A DNA stretch of 64,000 nucleotides from Trema orientale (taxonomy: Eukaryota > Streptophyta > Magnoliopsida > Rosales > Cannabaceae), in NCBI GenBank assembly GCA_002914845.1, contig JXTC01000739.1, positions 31,542-95,541 of the forward strand. Reading direction: 5' to 3'. Below are positions 1 through 11,842 of the stretch, one piece after another. Each line of letters starts with the position of its first letter. Within the stretch, counting starts at the first letter, position 1. The notes below the pieces were generated by a model that searched no databases, was not told the DNA's origin, and worked only from the letters and a program-made list of their open reading frames with translations. A program made the position numbers and the translations under genes.

Positions 1-1019
1 AGTTTTATTTGCTTTTTTGATACTATAATTGTGGTCTTTTATATTTATATAAATTACATACAATCTATATAAATATATGACAAAGAAGAAATCAGAATCA
101 TGAATGTGCTATAAGCCTGTAGGCAAACCAAAAATGTGGCTTAAAGAGTGATGTCTGTATTGTCGTTTTGGCCATGGGATCATATAGGCTCCTAGGGGAA
201 AAGAAAAAGGAATTAGTGATAAATGTGTACTTGTGGGGGTTACTGTTTGCATGTGGAACAATATTAATAGTTAACTTCATTTTGCAGCTGAAGTAATTTC
301 TTAACAAGATTAATCTTATGTGATTATTTTACTTATATTGTTTGGGTTTTCAAAAAAGAATGACGAAAGAGCACCGTTTATATTTATATTTAGGTTGTTT
401 GGGTTTTCATAGTATACTAAAAGCTAATATTTTTTTCCTCTTTGTTATCCCAAACCCTCTTAAATTCTTAATTAGGATTTAGTTTCTTTTTACTTCAAAA
501 AAAAAAAAGTTTAGTTTCTTTTTTAATACTATAATTGAGGACTTATATAAAAGTCTCTACATAAATATGTAAAAAAGAAGAAAACAGAATCATGGGATCA
601 TAGGCTCTTATAGAAATTTTATAGGCAAAGGGGTTTCTCTGCAAAATAGATCATTTTAAAAATGATTTTTTTAATAAAAATGCCTATGCTTTTAAAATCC
701 AATATTTATGGACTATACTCGACCAGGGTTAATAGTACGCTCCACAACACCTCTTTGCAAAGTAGCATTTCTCAATTATACTTAATTATGCTCGACAATG
801 CTGACACCACGCTCAATCATGCAAAATATCTATTTTGCAAAGCATTTTAAAGCGTAAGTCTTTTACTAAAAGCGACTTTCAAGAGATTCTCAATTTCCCA
901 AATAAAAAAGAAATGGGATATATGTGGGCCTCAGCCCCAGCCAGCCACCATCTCTATAAATGAGCTATCTTTCTTTCTTTTGTATTTTTTTTAATAATTA
1001 TTATTTTTTAACTCAGACC
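1..1019. other. Intergenic AT-rich DNA, no gene seen
   Basis: I see no coding exon here. The open frames are short and have no recognisable motif. Two stretches (about 1-130 and 510-610) resemble each other, sharing a run like TTTTTTGATACTATAATTG, then a short ATATAAA-rich part and an ATCATG word, so part of it is an old duplicated repeat. It ends at the 8-bp duplication flanking the hAT element. Confidence 0.5.
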
Positions 1020-1586
1020 TAGGGCTGGCAATTTTCTACACGACACGACGATACAACTCGAAAACGACACGAAATAAACGGGTTTGGGTGACCCATTTAA
1101 TTTTCGTGTCAATTTCGGGTTGACACGTGTAACACGTATAATAAACGGGTGGGTTTCGGATCAACCCGCTTAACCCGAAAATGACCCGTGTAACCCGTTT
1201 AATTAAACGTGTCGTTTTCATGTCGTGTCACCACGACACTAATACGACACATTTATTAATATTTTAATATATTAAACGTGATTTTAATTAATTCTATGCA
1301 TATTTATAGGAGTAAAATTAAATTAAGTAGTTATAATCGTGTTAAATTAGAATAATCGTGTCAATTTTGAATAATCGTGTCAAACGGGTCATAATATGAC
1401 ACATGACACGTTTATTAAACGGGTTACATGTGTCGTGTCGTGTTACACGTATATTAATCGTGTCGTATTCGGGTTTAAATTTTTGATACGTTTATTAATC
1501 GTGTCGTGTTTGGGTTAGATGTTATCGTGTCGTGTCGTAATCGTGTCGACCCGAACACGACACGATAACACGAATTGCCAGCCCTA
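1020..1586. mobile_element. hAT-type MITE, 567 bp, with 8-bp target duplication
   Basis: The element has perfect outer inverted repeats (TAGGGCTGGCAATT at the left, AATTGCCAGCCCTA at the right) and is flanked by the direct 8-bp duplication CTCAGACC (1012-1019 and 1587-1594). Eight-base target duplications and short terminal repeats of this form are typical of hAT transposons. There is no transposase frame, so it is non-autonomous. Inside, words such as CGTGTCGTGT, ACACGACACG and ACGGGT recur on both strands, as expected for subterminal transposase-binding repeats. Decayed sequences with similar words occur near 22620-22980 and 42660-42900. Confidence 0.88.
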
Positions 1587-1594
1587 CTCAGACC

Positions 1595-2141
1595 CCTCCA
1601 TATTTCACAAGTGTGCTACCAGCAGCGATACTTTTGACCACAATCTTGCTATTGTTCTGAATCCTATATTTACGTTGCTCTGAAAATTGAAGTTGCAAGT
1701 CCGCATTTGTTCTCCACCTCTATAAACTTTTATTTTCATTTATTTGTTTATATTTTCATTTCTCTGGTTTCAGTATGCTATTCGCGTGCTTTCCCTCCCG
1801 GCCCCCCCCCCAAAAAATCTTTTTAATTTTATTCTCTTTTCTTGTTTTTACATTCATATATGGTTGAACCCACTTTTCTGTTGGTGAGTTTTCTTCCCGC
1901 GAGGCCCCCAAATTATATGTGCGAATGCTCATTGCCATTACACCTAATTGATAGTAAGGTTTTGTACGCAGCTGACTGACTCCTTATTTCAAAATGTAGC
2001 ACATTGAACAGCAAAAGCACCATAACGTAGAATATAGATCATGCTCTAAATTTATTAAAAACTACAAGTTAGGATATAGAGTGATGAAATCATAGATTAT
2101 GTATTTTTGAACAATTGCCCCCCCTCTGTTACTCCTAGATC
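1595..2141. other. Intergenic DNA between hAT element and F-box relic
   Basis: No coding exon or bounded repeat is visible. There is a C-run followed by an A-run at 1801-1816. Part of this could be the former promoter of the broken F-box gene that follows. Confidence 0.4.
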
Positions 2142-2984
2142 ATGGCCACCACGAGAAGTGGGAAGACAACATCTTGTCATGCCATCCAAGAGGATGAACA
2201 AATTCATACTTCTTCTTCTCCTAGAATGGTCACCAAGAAGAGAAGTATAAATCTCTCGGCAATGAGCATCATCACAGCCAAATGCGTCTGCAAGACTTGG
2301 CACGATTTGATTTCGGATCCTAGATTTCCTAAGTTGCTCTTGCTAGAAGATAAGGATACTCACCTTTTAATTCGAGACGTCCATTTTTTTTTTTTTTTTT
2401 TCTCTTAGTTAAGCCTAAACTTTGCAGTGGTTTATGCTTTTGTGAACGCTGCCGTGATCGTAGTAAAGTCAATCTCTCTTTGTGCACTACCCAAATTGTG
2501 CTCAATAATAAAGTCCAAGATCATCATGATCGTCCCAACGAGAACTTTAACGAGTACAAGTTTGTGAATTCATGTAATGGCTTGCTTTGCTTGTCTGGAC
2601 CAATGCCTCATCGTAATATTGTTGTTTGCAATCCAAATCACGGGAGAGTTCATGTAACTTCCAATGCCATCTATTGTAAATGTCTACGATTTTAGAATCT
2701 CTGGGTTTGGTTTCAGTCCGATGGATACTCAATATAAGGTGATTAGAACGTTGGTTAAGCTATGTTTGGCTTCATCATTGGAGCTGAGATACATACTGTT
2801 GGGACAGATTCATGAAAGACCTAGTAAGTTAGGCTTCATCATGAGTTCCTGTACTATAACAGAGGACGCATGGAATTCAGAATGCATGCGGGTCGTTATT
2901 GCCAGTTCGGTGAGTACTATCAAGCAATTGCTCATACTCCAAGCTTCAATTCGCTCAAGGATATTGTCATGGGAGAGAATATGA
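2142..2984 (+). pseudogene. F-box (FBA-type) protein pseudogene
   Basis: Three successive plus-strand frames together resemble a plant F-box protein with an F-box-associated domain. The first (2142-2408) contains the end of an F-box, with KCVCKTWHDLISDPRFPKLL. The second (2480-2695) has the typical FVNSCNGLLCLSG and VVCNP motifs, and the third (from 2664) has ISGFGFSP followed by QYKVIR. The order is right but the frames are joined by shifts, a T-run of about 18 bases (2383-2401) interrupts the gene, and the beginning of the F-box helix (LP..I...IL.RLPVK) appears deleted. The gene is therefore broken. F-box proteins act as substrate receptors of SCF ubiquitin ligases; this copy could not make one. 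Confidence 0.75.
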
Positions 2985-3992
2985 ATTCAAGGTATGAATA
3001 CTCATATTTGTCTTCTAAGATTTGATACTTTTTGCTAGTGTTCTTCTGAGATTTGGATTTATGTAGTCTATTTCTTTTCTTGACGAATATCTCATTTTAT
3101 TGCTTAGTTACATTCTAGTTAATAGAATATTTTGGAAGTCGGTTAATTAATGGCCTTTTGAGTATTCTTTGAACTCTTTTTTGAACGAATATATCCTGTG
3201 TCCATTTCAGCATCATAAGATGAATTAGACTTATAGTTCGCTCAGGGAAAGATATTTGTTTCATTGCTACTGGATATGGATATTGACCACATTGATTTCA
3301 CTTATTATCTCTTTTAAGATAAAATTGGTGTCTGACTATTATTTAATGTGTTTGTTATTAATACGCTTTTTAGATTGTGTAATCTTTTTAGTGTTTGTCA
3401 GTTCAAATTAGATTATGTAATTCGTTTGGGTCGAGAAGGCAAATTTGTTTGCTCTCTCTGAGTGACTCCAACAAAACACGATATATCCACGGTATAGCGT
3501 TTACAAGGGCATTTCAAGCTTCTCAAAATGTGGTGACATCGGTCCGTTTGGTCGGTTTAAAGAACAAAGGGAAAAAAAAATTAAGATATAAACTTGAGAA
3601 TGTATGCACTCACAAGCATATTATGGAAACAAGTTGAGTTTTGAGTTGGCAGATGCTCAAGCAAAATCTGAGCTCCTTATACACGCTGAATTTCAACAGG
3701 GGAAAACTTTGTTACCAATTGTCAAAACAATTTAATTTATAGTATAAAAAACAAATTTTGTAGAAATTATTGCTCTTGCATACATGACAAAGTCATGCAT
3801 GGACTGAGAAAAAAGTTTTGAGATCAGCCATCAGTGAGCATGGAGGAAGCTGATATGCTTCTGAATGAGGTTTTGTACAAATTAGTCATGGGGTGTACTG
3901 TGCTATTTGGCAGATCAAACCATATAAAGACTAGGTTTATTAGATTGATGAGGTGCAAAAGCTGAGGTCTATTTGGGGAATGACAAGGGGTG
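2985..3992. repeat. Decayed DNA with a segment shared with 24757-25040
   Basis: The part from about 3590 to 3725 resembles the same-strand sequence at about 24745-25040. Both contain a form of CTCACAA.CAT, TTTGAGTTTTGA.TTGGC, GATGCTC.AG.AAATCT, then TTTCA.CAGGGGAA and a CAA-rich end, with the second copy carrying an insertion. No coding frame with a recognisable motif was found. It may be the former 3' part of the F-box gene or an unnamed repeat. Confidence 0.45.
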
Positions 3993-4410
3993 TTAATACT
4001 AACACATGCAAGTATTTCCTATGACAAAAAACTTGGAACTGAATTTCTCAAACGCTGCTACTCTGATTTTTGGGTTGCATGGGGTTTCAAAGGTTGTGTT
4101 TCACCAATGTTTTGGCAGGGTAACAAAGCTAAAGAGTTGCCAGAGCAGATCTTATGTTGCATGAGATTGAATGGATTAATTGACTATATGATTATGAATA
4201 ACCATCAACTGGGGTTGAATCAAGAGTCCCTCTGAATCTTTAAGTGCTTAACCAAATGTAATATCCAATAATTAACAATAATCAATAATTGATAAAGAAA
4301 ATTTCACATAAATCTCTAGGAATTTGTATGATCTCTCTCTAATTATACTGAGGGCACTTGTCACCCGGGTGTCCATGCACACCGTTCAGAGTGAGAATAT
4401 TCGTTTTACT
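3993..4410 (+). pseudogene. Truncated duplicate of the CW14 gene 3' end
   Basis: This segment matches, in reverse orientation, the end of the CW14 gene at about 25550-25975. It starts within the copy of the last intron (AGTATTTCCTATGAC shared), keeps the acceptor TTTTGGCAG, and then encodes the last exon as GNKAKELPEQILCC, with ...NHQLGLNQESL before a stop at 4232-4234. Similarity continues into the 3' flank (AATTTCACATAAATCTCTAGG, then GGGTGTCCAT). The copied exon has small in-frame insertions (LID and MIMNN where the parent has ID and IN). The preceding exons are missing, so it cannot make a protein. Confidence 0.85.
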
Positions 4411-6489
4411 TGCTTTAGGCTTTTTTGACTTAGGATAAGATGAGAAGAGACAGAGAAATAAAGAGAATGAGATAAAAATAGATTTCCTCAAAACCAAAAC
4501 GATCTAAAAATTATATAAAATCTAAAAAATGACAATAATAATATTTTCCTAAAGTATTCTGTTCTTTTTATTCTTTGTTTGCATCACTTTTTTTTTCCTC
4601 CTTGTTTTGAGCGTGTTGTTTTTCTTTTTATTTCAGGAAAGTTGAAAGTGTTCTATGCAATTAATTTGCTAGCCCTAGTTGGGCTACTGTGACAAAGAGC
4701 TCCTGTGTGTAATTTTATTCTTGGGAGGCACCCGCTTTGTGGTGTCCATTTTTTCTGCTTAATGAATTTGATAACATACAATAAATGAAAAAGTCCCAAC
4801 AAATTTAAAGATTAACCACAGTCCAGTTAGCAACAATCCTATTCTGTAAACGGAGGTTTCGGATTTCCTTTTTCTATATTATACATAATTTTTTAGAAAG
4901 GAAAAAAAAAAGTTCTTGTAAGTGAATATGCATGATATATTGCATGTTCTTCAGGATTTTAGTAAATAAATGGCATCCAATAACCTGGAAAAATCATAAC
5001 AATCAACAAAATTCACACAAGCCCATTTCAAAATCAGCAAATTAATAACATTATGAAGATTATAGTTCCGTGTTCAACATTTCTATTTTTCACAGGTGAA
5101 ATTAATAAGAAACGAATATTTCAATGTTTCATCATCACAATCCAAAGCAGAAATAAGTCTTTTATATATATATATATACACACACAAATGTTTAAGAAAA
5201 AAAGATAAAAACAAAAAACAAATATGATAGAACTAAGCATATATCACCAAAGTTCTTCTTTACACATGAGCTCTAGAAAAACAACAATATTGATGTTCAA
5301 CAAATTCAATCGTACGTGTGATAATCAATAGATTTATTTAAAAAGGCAATACCATCTTCTATATTCTAAAAGCTTAACTAGAAAATTAGAATGCGTTGAT
5401 TCCGTGATTTATAAAGAAGAACTACAGTTGCTTAAAGTTGCTGCTGTGGGAGAGGGGGGAAGAGGGGGAGAATACACAGTTGTTCTCTTTTTTCCTTGAC
5501 CTAGTTTGTCCCACTGGATTTTCTAGGTAAAGTTTTTGCAGTTTTATGAGTGTATTTTACACAAGGATTATGTCATTGCCATGGTTTTTGTCCCATTAAG
5601 ATTTTCTATACATGGTTTTTAACGAGGCATATCCTAAAAGTACAAATAGGTTTCTAACGTGGAGTGTTATATATATTGAAAATCTGTTACTTGTACCACA
5701 TCGTGTAGGAATAAGAATAAGGTATAGTATACCCTTATAAATAAGGGCATCCTCTTGTATTTAGAAATTAATAGAAATTTTTTATTTTGTAGTTCTTTAA
5801 GAGATCAAGATTGGAGTTTTTGGTGGTAAAAGTGGGGGTAGGGTTTAAGAGATCGAGTCAGAATATATTACTTGCCCTCTTAATCATTTCCGATTTTATT
5901 AATTTTCAGTTTAATACTATTGTATCGTGTTGTTTTATGATAGAAACGACAAAATACAAAATAAGCATAAAAGACATGATACAAAATCAGCACCTATCTA
6001 ATGCTCCGTTTTATGATAGAAACGATAAAATACAAAATAAGCATAAAACGACACGATACAAAATCAGCACCTATCTAATACAGAGCATTAGCAAGTGCAA
6101 GCCCATCTCACAGACTTGGACCAATTTGGAAAAGTTAAAATAATTCTAAACTAATCTATTATTTACAATTCCAAGCTAATCTATTATTTTCTACAGAGAC
6201 TAAGATAATCTTATATATAAAAGTTAAATTCTATAGAAAGTAACACCTCTAGTATTTGTACTAATCAAAGATCTGATTGTCATATGGTTGAATTGCAAAA
6301 GTATGAGTAGTAGAAAATTAGAGGTAAAATGCTAAATAAATTAATGAGTAACCAACGAGAAGGGGACTAAATAAACAATATTTTTATGTTCTTGAAAAAG
6401 AATAAACCTTTATAGGATGTGCAAATTATAGTATGACAAGCTAAGGGGAGAAGTTAAGGGAGGATAACTATATTTTTTTCATTTTAAAA
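4411..6489. other. Intergenic AT-rich DNA with a 76-bp tandem duplication
   Basis: No exon is recognised. The frame at 5811-6143 has no known motif and lies over a repeat. A unit of 76 bp beginning GTTTTATGATAGAAACGA occurs twice in tandem (about 5932-6082). A short TA/CA microsatellite lies at 5165-5186. Confidence 0.5.
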
Positions 6490-7463
6490 AGGGTTAACAT
6501 CACTCATGGTTCTCAATCTTTTCCCGTGTATTGATTAAGTTCCCTTTCTTTTCTTTTTTTTTTTTTGGTAGTTTTTGAGTCCTTAATCTTATGATTTCAT
6601 ATCACTTAAGTCCTTTGTACCATTTTCTGTCAACTTTGCCATTAAATGTACATATGCCCCTCATGTGAGCATTTTCTAATAGGTTTTTGGGAATCTCAAT
6701 TGCTAAAAGAGGCTTTAGTTTGTTTTTTCTTTTTTTCCCTTTTAACTATAGCTGCAATTATTGCTTTATCTAAAAAGAAATCATATTTTCTGTTTTTAAA
6801 AGTTCAAATTTGAAAGGAAACATAGATTAAAAAAGTAAATAGCAGATAATTAAAATTATGTTTTTTAAAAAGAAAAAAATAATTGTATCTCAAAAATAAT
6901 TTCTTTTATGAGATATATTTTCATTATATGCTATTTATAATGATTTTCTATTAAAAAAAAGAAAGAGAAAAAAATTATTTTTTGAAAAAAAATTATTTTT
7001 GAGATATAGTTGTTTTTTTTAAAAAAAAATTATTTTTGAGATATAGTTGTTTTTTTAAAAAAAAATTATTTTTGAGATATAGTTATTTTTTCTATTTTTT
7101 ATTTTTAAAAAAATATTTTAATTATTTTGCTATTTACTTTTTCTATGTATGTTTCCTTTCAAATTTGAACTTTTAAAAATAGAAGGTGTGATTTCTTTTT
7201 AGATTAAGTAATAATTGCAGCTATAGTGAAAAAGAAAAAAAAAATTAAAATAAGGGCTTTTTTTAGCAATTGAGATTCCCAAAAAGTTCTTAGAAAATGC
7301 TCACATGAGGGGCACATGTATATTTAACGGCAAAGTTAATAGAAAATGATATAAACGACTTAAGTAATATAAAATCGCAATGTTGAGACTCTAAAACTAC
7401 GAAAAAAGAGGGGATTTAATCAATATACGAGAAAAATATTGGAGACCTTGAGTGATATTAACA
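6490..7463. mobile_element. Foldback (long inverted repeat) element, about 970 bp
   Basis: The left arm starts GGGTTAACATCACTCATGG and the right arm ends as its reverse complement (CCTTGAGTGATATTAAC). The arms stay complementary for about 400 bp: CTCATGTGAGCATTTTCTAA in the left arm pairs with TTAGAAAATGCTCACATGAG in the right, and GGGAATCTCAATTGC pairs with GCAATTGAGATTCCC. The centre is made of AT-rich direct repeats (ATTATTTTTGAGATATAGTTG, three copies near 6980-7085). No transposase is present. The right flank is an A-run, so a target duplication cannot be called. A Mutator-like foldback is most likely, by analogy with the element at 34373. Confidence 0.75.
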
Positions 7464-7789
7464 AAAAAAAAAAAAAGTACAACGTCTAGTTCTTGGCTTC
7501 TTGGGCCTTCAAAGTTGATCCATTAGGCACACCATTTAAGGCAAGAGAAAACTGAAATAATTATTGGTAAAATCAATATTATTTTCATTAAGGTAGTCGT
7601 GGTTAGCATCTAAGGTGTCTTTTTGACATTTTTTCTTTTGGCAATATTTATCTAAGGGTGGCTCTATTATCGTCTCTCTATTTATTCTTCCTATATTTTT
7701 CTAAATCCATAACATTAAATTTTAATTTATACTTATTACGTCTATTGCTAATTCCTAAATTGCCCCTTAATCTGAATCTATCTTTTCTC
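7464..7789. other. Intergenic spacer between two transposons
   Basis: I see no gene or bounded repeat in this stretch. Confidence 0.4.
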
Positions 7790-8804
7790 TAGGGTGTTCA
7801 ACAAAACCGCCAAACCGTGAAAATCGCTCAATCCAGTCCAAACCGCTCAATTCATGCGGTTTCTCTTCTTAAATGGCCAGTTACATATTATAAAATATGA
7901 AAATCGATTTGGCCGATTCGATTTTCGATTTTGGACAAATTCGGTCGGATTCAAACCAAATCGGCCAATAAATTTGTATATATATATATTTTTTAAAAAA
8001 TTATGTATATTAATAGTTAAAAATTTAAGCTTATTCATTCTAATTGAGTAATGATTACTCTTAGTTCATTTAAGATTATGTTACTTAAGACTCTTATGAT
8101 ATTTTAGACTTTAAGGCTCTGTTTGGAACCCAGATTTTGAAGGAAAAAAAAATTACATAGAAAAAGTAATGGAAAAAGAAAGAAAAAAAATACTTTTTCT
8201 AAAAGTTTATAGAACTTTATTTTCACATTTTTGGTTTTACTAATTAACATGTCAATATTCTATATATAAAAAAAATAACTTCAAATCAAATTTTTATTTT
8301 TCTGGAAAAATTTTTTTATCATTTTTTGTTTCAATCCAAACAAGAGAAAATAAAATTCCTTAGAATTTTTTTTCTTTCCTCCAAAAATCCAAAATCCAAA
8401 CGAAGCCTAAGTCTTGTTGTTGTAATGCGTTTAAGATTAAAGACTTTAAATTTGCTATTCAATTTTGATTAGGTTGTAAGTTGTAACTAAAATTTAAATT
8501 TACTAGGACTTCCGATTTAGTTGTAGCTTTTAACTATGTTATGGTTTCGTTTTATATTTGGACTTTATATTTTAGATAAAATATGATTATGATATGAGCT
8601 TAGTTGATGTTGTATTAATTCAAATTTTGTAAGTTTTCAAACTGCGAAAACTGCCCAAACCGGTCGCAAAAATGTAGGTGCAGTCTGACTGGTTTGAATC
8701 GACCCACTCAAACTGCACAAATTAGTAAACTGGCCAAATCACACATTCGAATTGATTTCTAAATTGGTAATTTAGACCGTCCAGACTGACCATGAACACC
8801 CCTA
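7790..8804. mobile_element. Non-autonomous hAT element with 8-bp target duplication
   Basis: The ends are TAGGGTGTTCA and TGAACACCCCTA, inverted repeats differing by one base, and they are flanked by the direct 8-bp duplication CTTTTCTC (7782-7789 and 8805-8812). This is the hAT pattern. The element is 1015 bp long, of which 293 bp are a later insertion (8115-8407). Words such as AACCG, CGGTT and ACTGACC recur near both ends. There is no transposase; the open frames at 7847-8051 lie on opposite strands over the left arm and are not convincing genes. Confidence 0.82.
8115..8407. mobile_element. Tourist-like (PIF/Harbinger) MITE nested in the hAT element
   Basis: The element starts GGCTCTGTTTGG and ends CCAAACGAAGCC, and is flanked by the 3-bp direct duplication TAA (8112-8114 and 8408-8410). 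The terminal repeats and TWA-type duplication are those of Tourist-like MITEs. It sits inside the hAT element at 7790-8804 and is therefore younger than it. Confidence 0.78.
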
Positions 8805-11279
8805 CTTTTCTCTTCTCACTTACTCCGATTACTTTCTTATTCTTGTGTTGTACTCCGTTATCTTTTGTTCCCCTCTAATTTTTTATGCTTCTGTCTCACC
8901 CCTCACAAACGCAACCCAATAAATTAAAGATTTCTTCTCCTTTCTTTTAGTGCTTCCAATTGAAATTACGGCTTCTTTGTAATTATAGGGATCTTGAATT
9001 TAATATAGCTGCGTTGGCTATAAATGGTCTTTATCTGTATTTGGGTGGTGGGATTAAAACAACGTCCTGTTCGTTATGGTATAATCTATTTGGGTATTAT
9101 TATAAGCTAGTTTATTTATAATTTTATGGAAATCAAACTCACATGGGGTAAATCAATTTAGTATCAAATATGAGATAAATCTAAAGACTAATTTGTCACT
9201 AACAAAGCTCCCAATTGCTTTTGTTATACATACAAGCTTTTACTTTTTTGACTCAAAAACCAAAGAACTTTTATTTTCATTTACCTTAATGTAACAGACG
9301 AGACAATCTGAACCAACAAAGAGGTCTCCAGCAACAGTTTATTAATTCAATGATCATATACTTCACAACTTTTCGGATGATTGGCCAAGATCTTTTAAGA
9401 TCATGATAACACAGAGGAAAAACCATGAGGCCAATGAACTCTGCAATCCGCCTATTTCTGAAAATTTGATCGTGGATTTTTTAATGAAGTTATCAACGTG
9501 TGGAGTAACGTGAGACTGATTATTCATATAGTCTTATGAACAATGATATGTATAGGGGGTGTGAAGGGATTGTTTCATTTTATTAGGCAAATGTATGTGA
9601 AGAGATTTTTCTAAAAAACTTGAAACTTATACACAAGAAAGTAATTTCATTTTTAGTCTTTTTGGTAATAAAAAAATTATTAAACACAGATGTGTGGAGA
9701 GCAAATATAGGAGTGACAATTATCTAATTGTCTTAGCTTGCTGTAATCAAAAAGGAAAAAAAAATTAAAAAAAGGTGTCTTTGTCTATTTGGTCCAAGAG
9801 AAGAAGGAGGCAAACGTAGAGATAATTCCAAAATATTCCATCTGTTTCAATTTAATACTACGTTTAACTTTTTGTTTTCAGTTAACAAACACTTTTTTTT
9901 TAGGTTACTAGCGAGTAACACGCTTTAAATATGTTTTTTTTTAATGTAATTTCCAGATGTTTATTTAATTTTTTGAATAAATTTTATATATAATAATGTA
10001 TTGAAAAGAAATTAAGTATTAGACAGTTATAAGAAAACTACTAGACAATACTTTTCAAAGAAAAAAAAAAAAAAACTACCAGACAATTTCTAAATCCAAT
10101 TAAGGAGCGAGGGTTTAGATGTTGAAGCGATGGAGTCCATCACGTGGGACCTGACCCCTCAGCGGGGCAATGAGGTAATTGGGCGGGCAAAAAAAGATAA
10201 GCAAGTACTGAAACAGAGTAGTACATTACGACTCCTAGACGCACAATTTCTATCAAGAGTTCTCCCTCCGCTTTTTATTAGTCTCAAAACCCTATCTCCA
10301 AATCTGAAAATTTTCAAACTCCAGAGATTTCAATCCCTCCATAAAGATCCCTTCCCTTATAAAATATCACAAAGAAAAATATATACGTAGAATTTGAAGT
10401 TTCTTACAACTGAAGGTACTCTTCGGGATTACAATTTTCGACCAAACATGAGAAATTTACTTCAAGAATAGGCTGAGAATGAGGCTTATGAACTGGAAAG
10501 AAAAACAATTATTGTGTGTTCTTCCTTCACACATGAAGGGTTCAAGATGCCTCGGAGAGGTTGAAGGATTCCATATGCTCTCATTGCCAAAATTTGGTAT
10601 TTCTAAGTTTTCTATTTGAGAAATTTTATGTAATATATTGGGTTTTCTACCTAAGAAGTACTTTTTATTCAATTGGATTTTTGGGTTTCATTTTTCTGGC
10701 TTAAATGTCCAAAAATACGATAATTTTTTCTTTTCAATCTTGCTATAATTGTCTCCTTTAGCTGGGTTTGGTTCATATCGTATTTTATTTCAATTGAATT
10801 GTTTTTCTTTTTTTGTTTTGTTTCATATTTTATTTCAATTGAATGGTTTTTTTTATAATATATTAAATTCTCCAAAAGTTCAGTAGTCAATAATGATATA
10901 ATTGTCGAGATTATAATAACGTAATTTTGTCGAGATTATAATAATGTAATTGTCCACGAACGGTAAAAACTGTATAAGTGTATATGAACCATTTATGTAT
11001 TTAATTGTCCAATTGTCCACTATAGCAATTGTCCACTATAGCTTGGATGAATTGTATGAAAAATACCATTAGCTAGGTCTTTAAAGATATATTTTAGGAT
11101 GATTTGAATTAATTACAATATGCTTTCTTTATAACCAATTGTAGACCCAAAATAACATTACATAAAAGATGTAGGACAAAATAAAAAATAATACTACAAG
11201 TAAAAAACAAATCTCCACCTTCGTAAGTTAGCTATTCCTACACAAATTTTTTAATTTCTTATATCTTTTATCCACAACA
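8805..11279. other. Intergenic DNA without a recognised gene
   Basis: The longest frame (10130-10390, plus, 86 codons) starts MESITWDLTP and has no family resemblance I can name; its flanks show no clear splice sites. Near 10898-10950 a unit of about 25 bp (GTCGAGATTATAATAA) repeats, and near 11005-11040 the word CAATTGTCCACTATAG occurs twice. Otherwise I see nothing. Confidence 0.45.
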
Positions 11280-11825
11280 GTGATGCCTCCAAATGCACTT
11301 ACCGGTGCCATCAAACTTGTAGCATGTTCATCAAGTCTCGCACAAGGTGATGTCATTTGTCAAAATTTCTTGTGCTTATATGATATACTGGATTCTTTGC
11401 TAAGTGAATGAGACTTTGGCTATCAAAAGAAATATTGACACGTTTTGGAATGATTTATTATAGATTGCAAAATTATTTCAGTAATTCTTATAGCTGAATA
11501 GCTTCTTTTACAATCTCTATAACTATCATGTATTAGGCCTCTGTAGTAGACAAAGCAACTATAGATTGCAAAAGTAGTTTTCCAACTTATTGATGCTACT
11601 GCAATAGTAAATGCATGTCCAATAGTAGATAAAAATTTATTCAAAACACCAATGTAATCAAAATCAACATAACCAATCTCATATTGACTATGTCTATCAT
11701 CCTTAGTCAAAAATCAAAACAACATCTACACTTCCATTCTGCACCTTCTTTATCCAGATCATATGTATATCTTTTAATTCCAACTGCACACGAAATGCGA
11801 GGTCTCATACATGCCATTTGCCAAG
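11280..11825 (-). pseudogene. Decayed Ty1/copia RNase H remnant
   Basis: On the minus strand the frame at 11423-11710 reads GYVDFDYIGVLNKFLSTIGH followed by AFTIAVASISWKT. It matches the copia polyprotein RNase H pattern GYvDsDyaGdldkrrSTtGy..f.l.g..isWkS. Upstream on the same strand (about 11790-11820) there is ACMRPRI, which resembles the conserved (V)CTRPDI at the end of reverse transcriptase. Stops and shifts separate the pieces, and no long terminal repeats or other domains were found. It is a dead fragment. Confidence 0.7.
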
Positions 11826-11842
11826 AAAAAAGCTATGGACTC

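Noticed and set aside
5811-6143. A 110-codon plus-strand frame.
   Set aside because: It lies across a 76-bp tandem duplication, so its repeated peptide reflects the repeat rather than a protein.
7847-8051. Two opposite open frames in the hAT element.
   Set aside because: Both are produced by the inverted words of the element arm and show no transposase motif.
10130-10390. An 86-codon open frame on the plus strand.
   Set aside because: It has no family motif, no clear splice sites and sits in repeat-rich DNA, so it is not reported as a gene.
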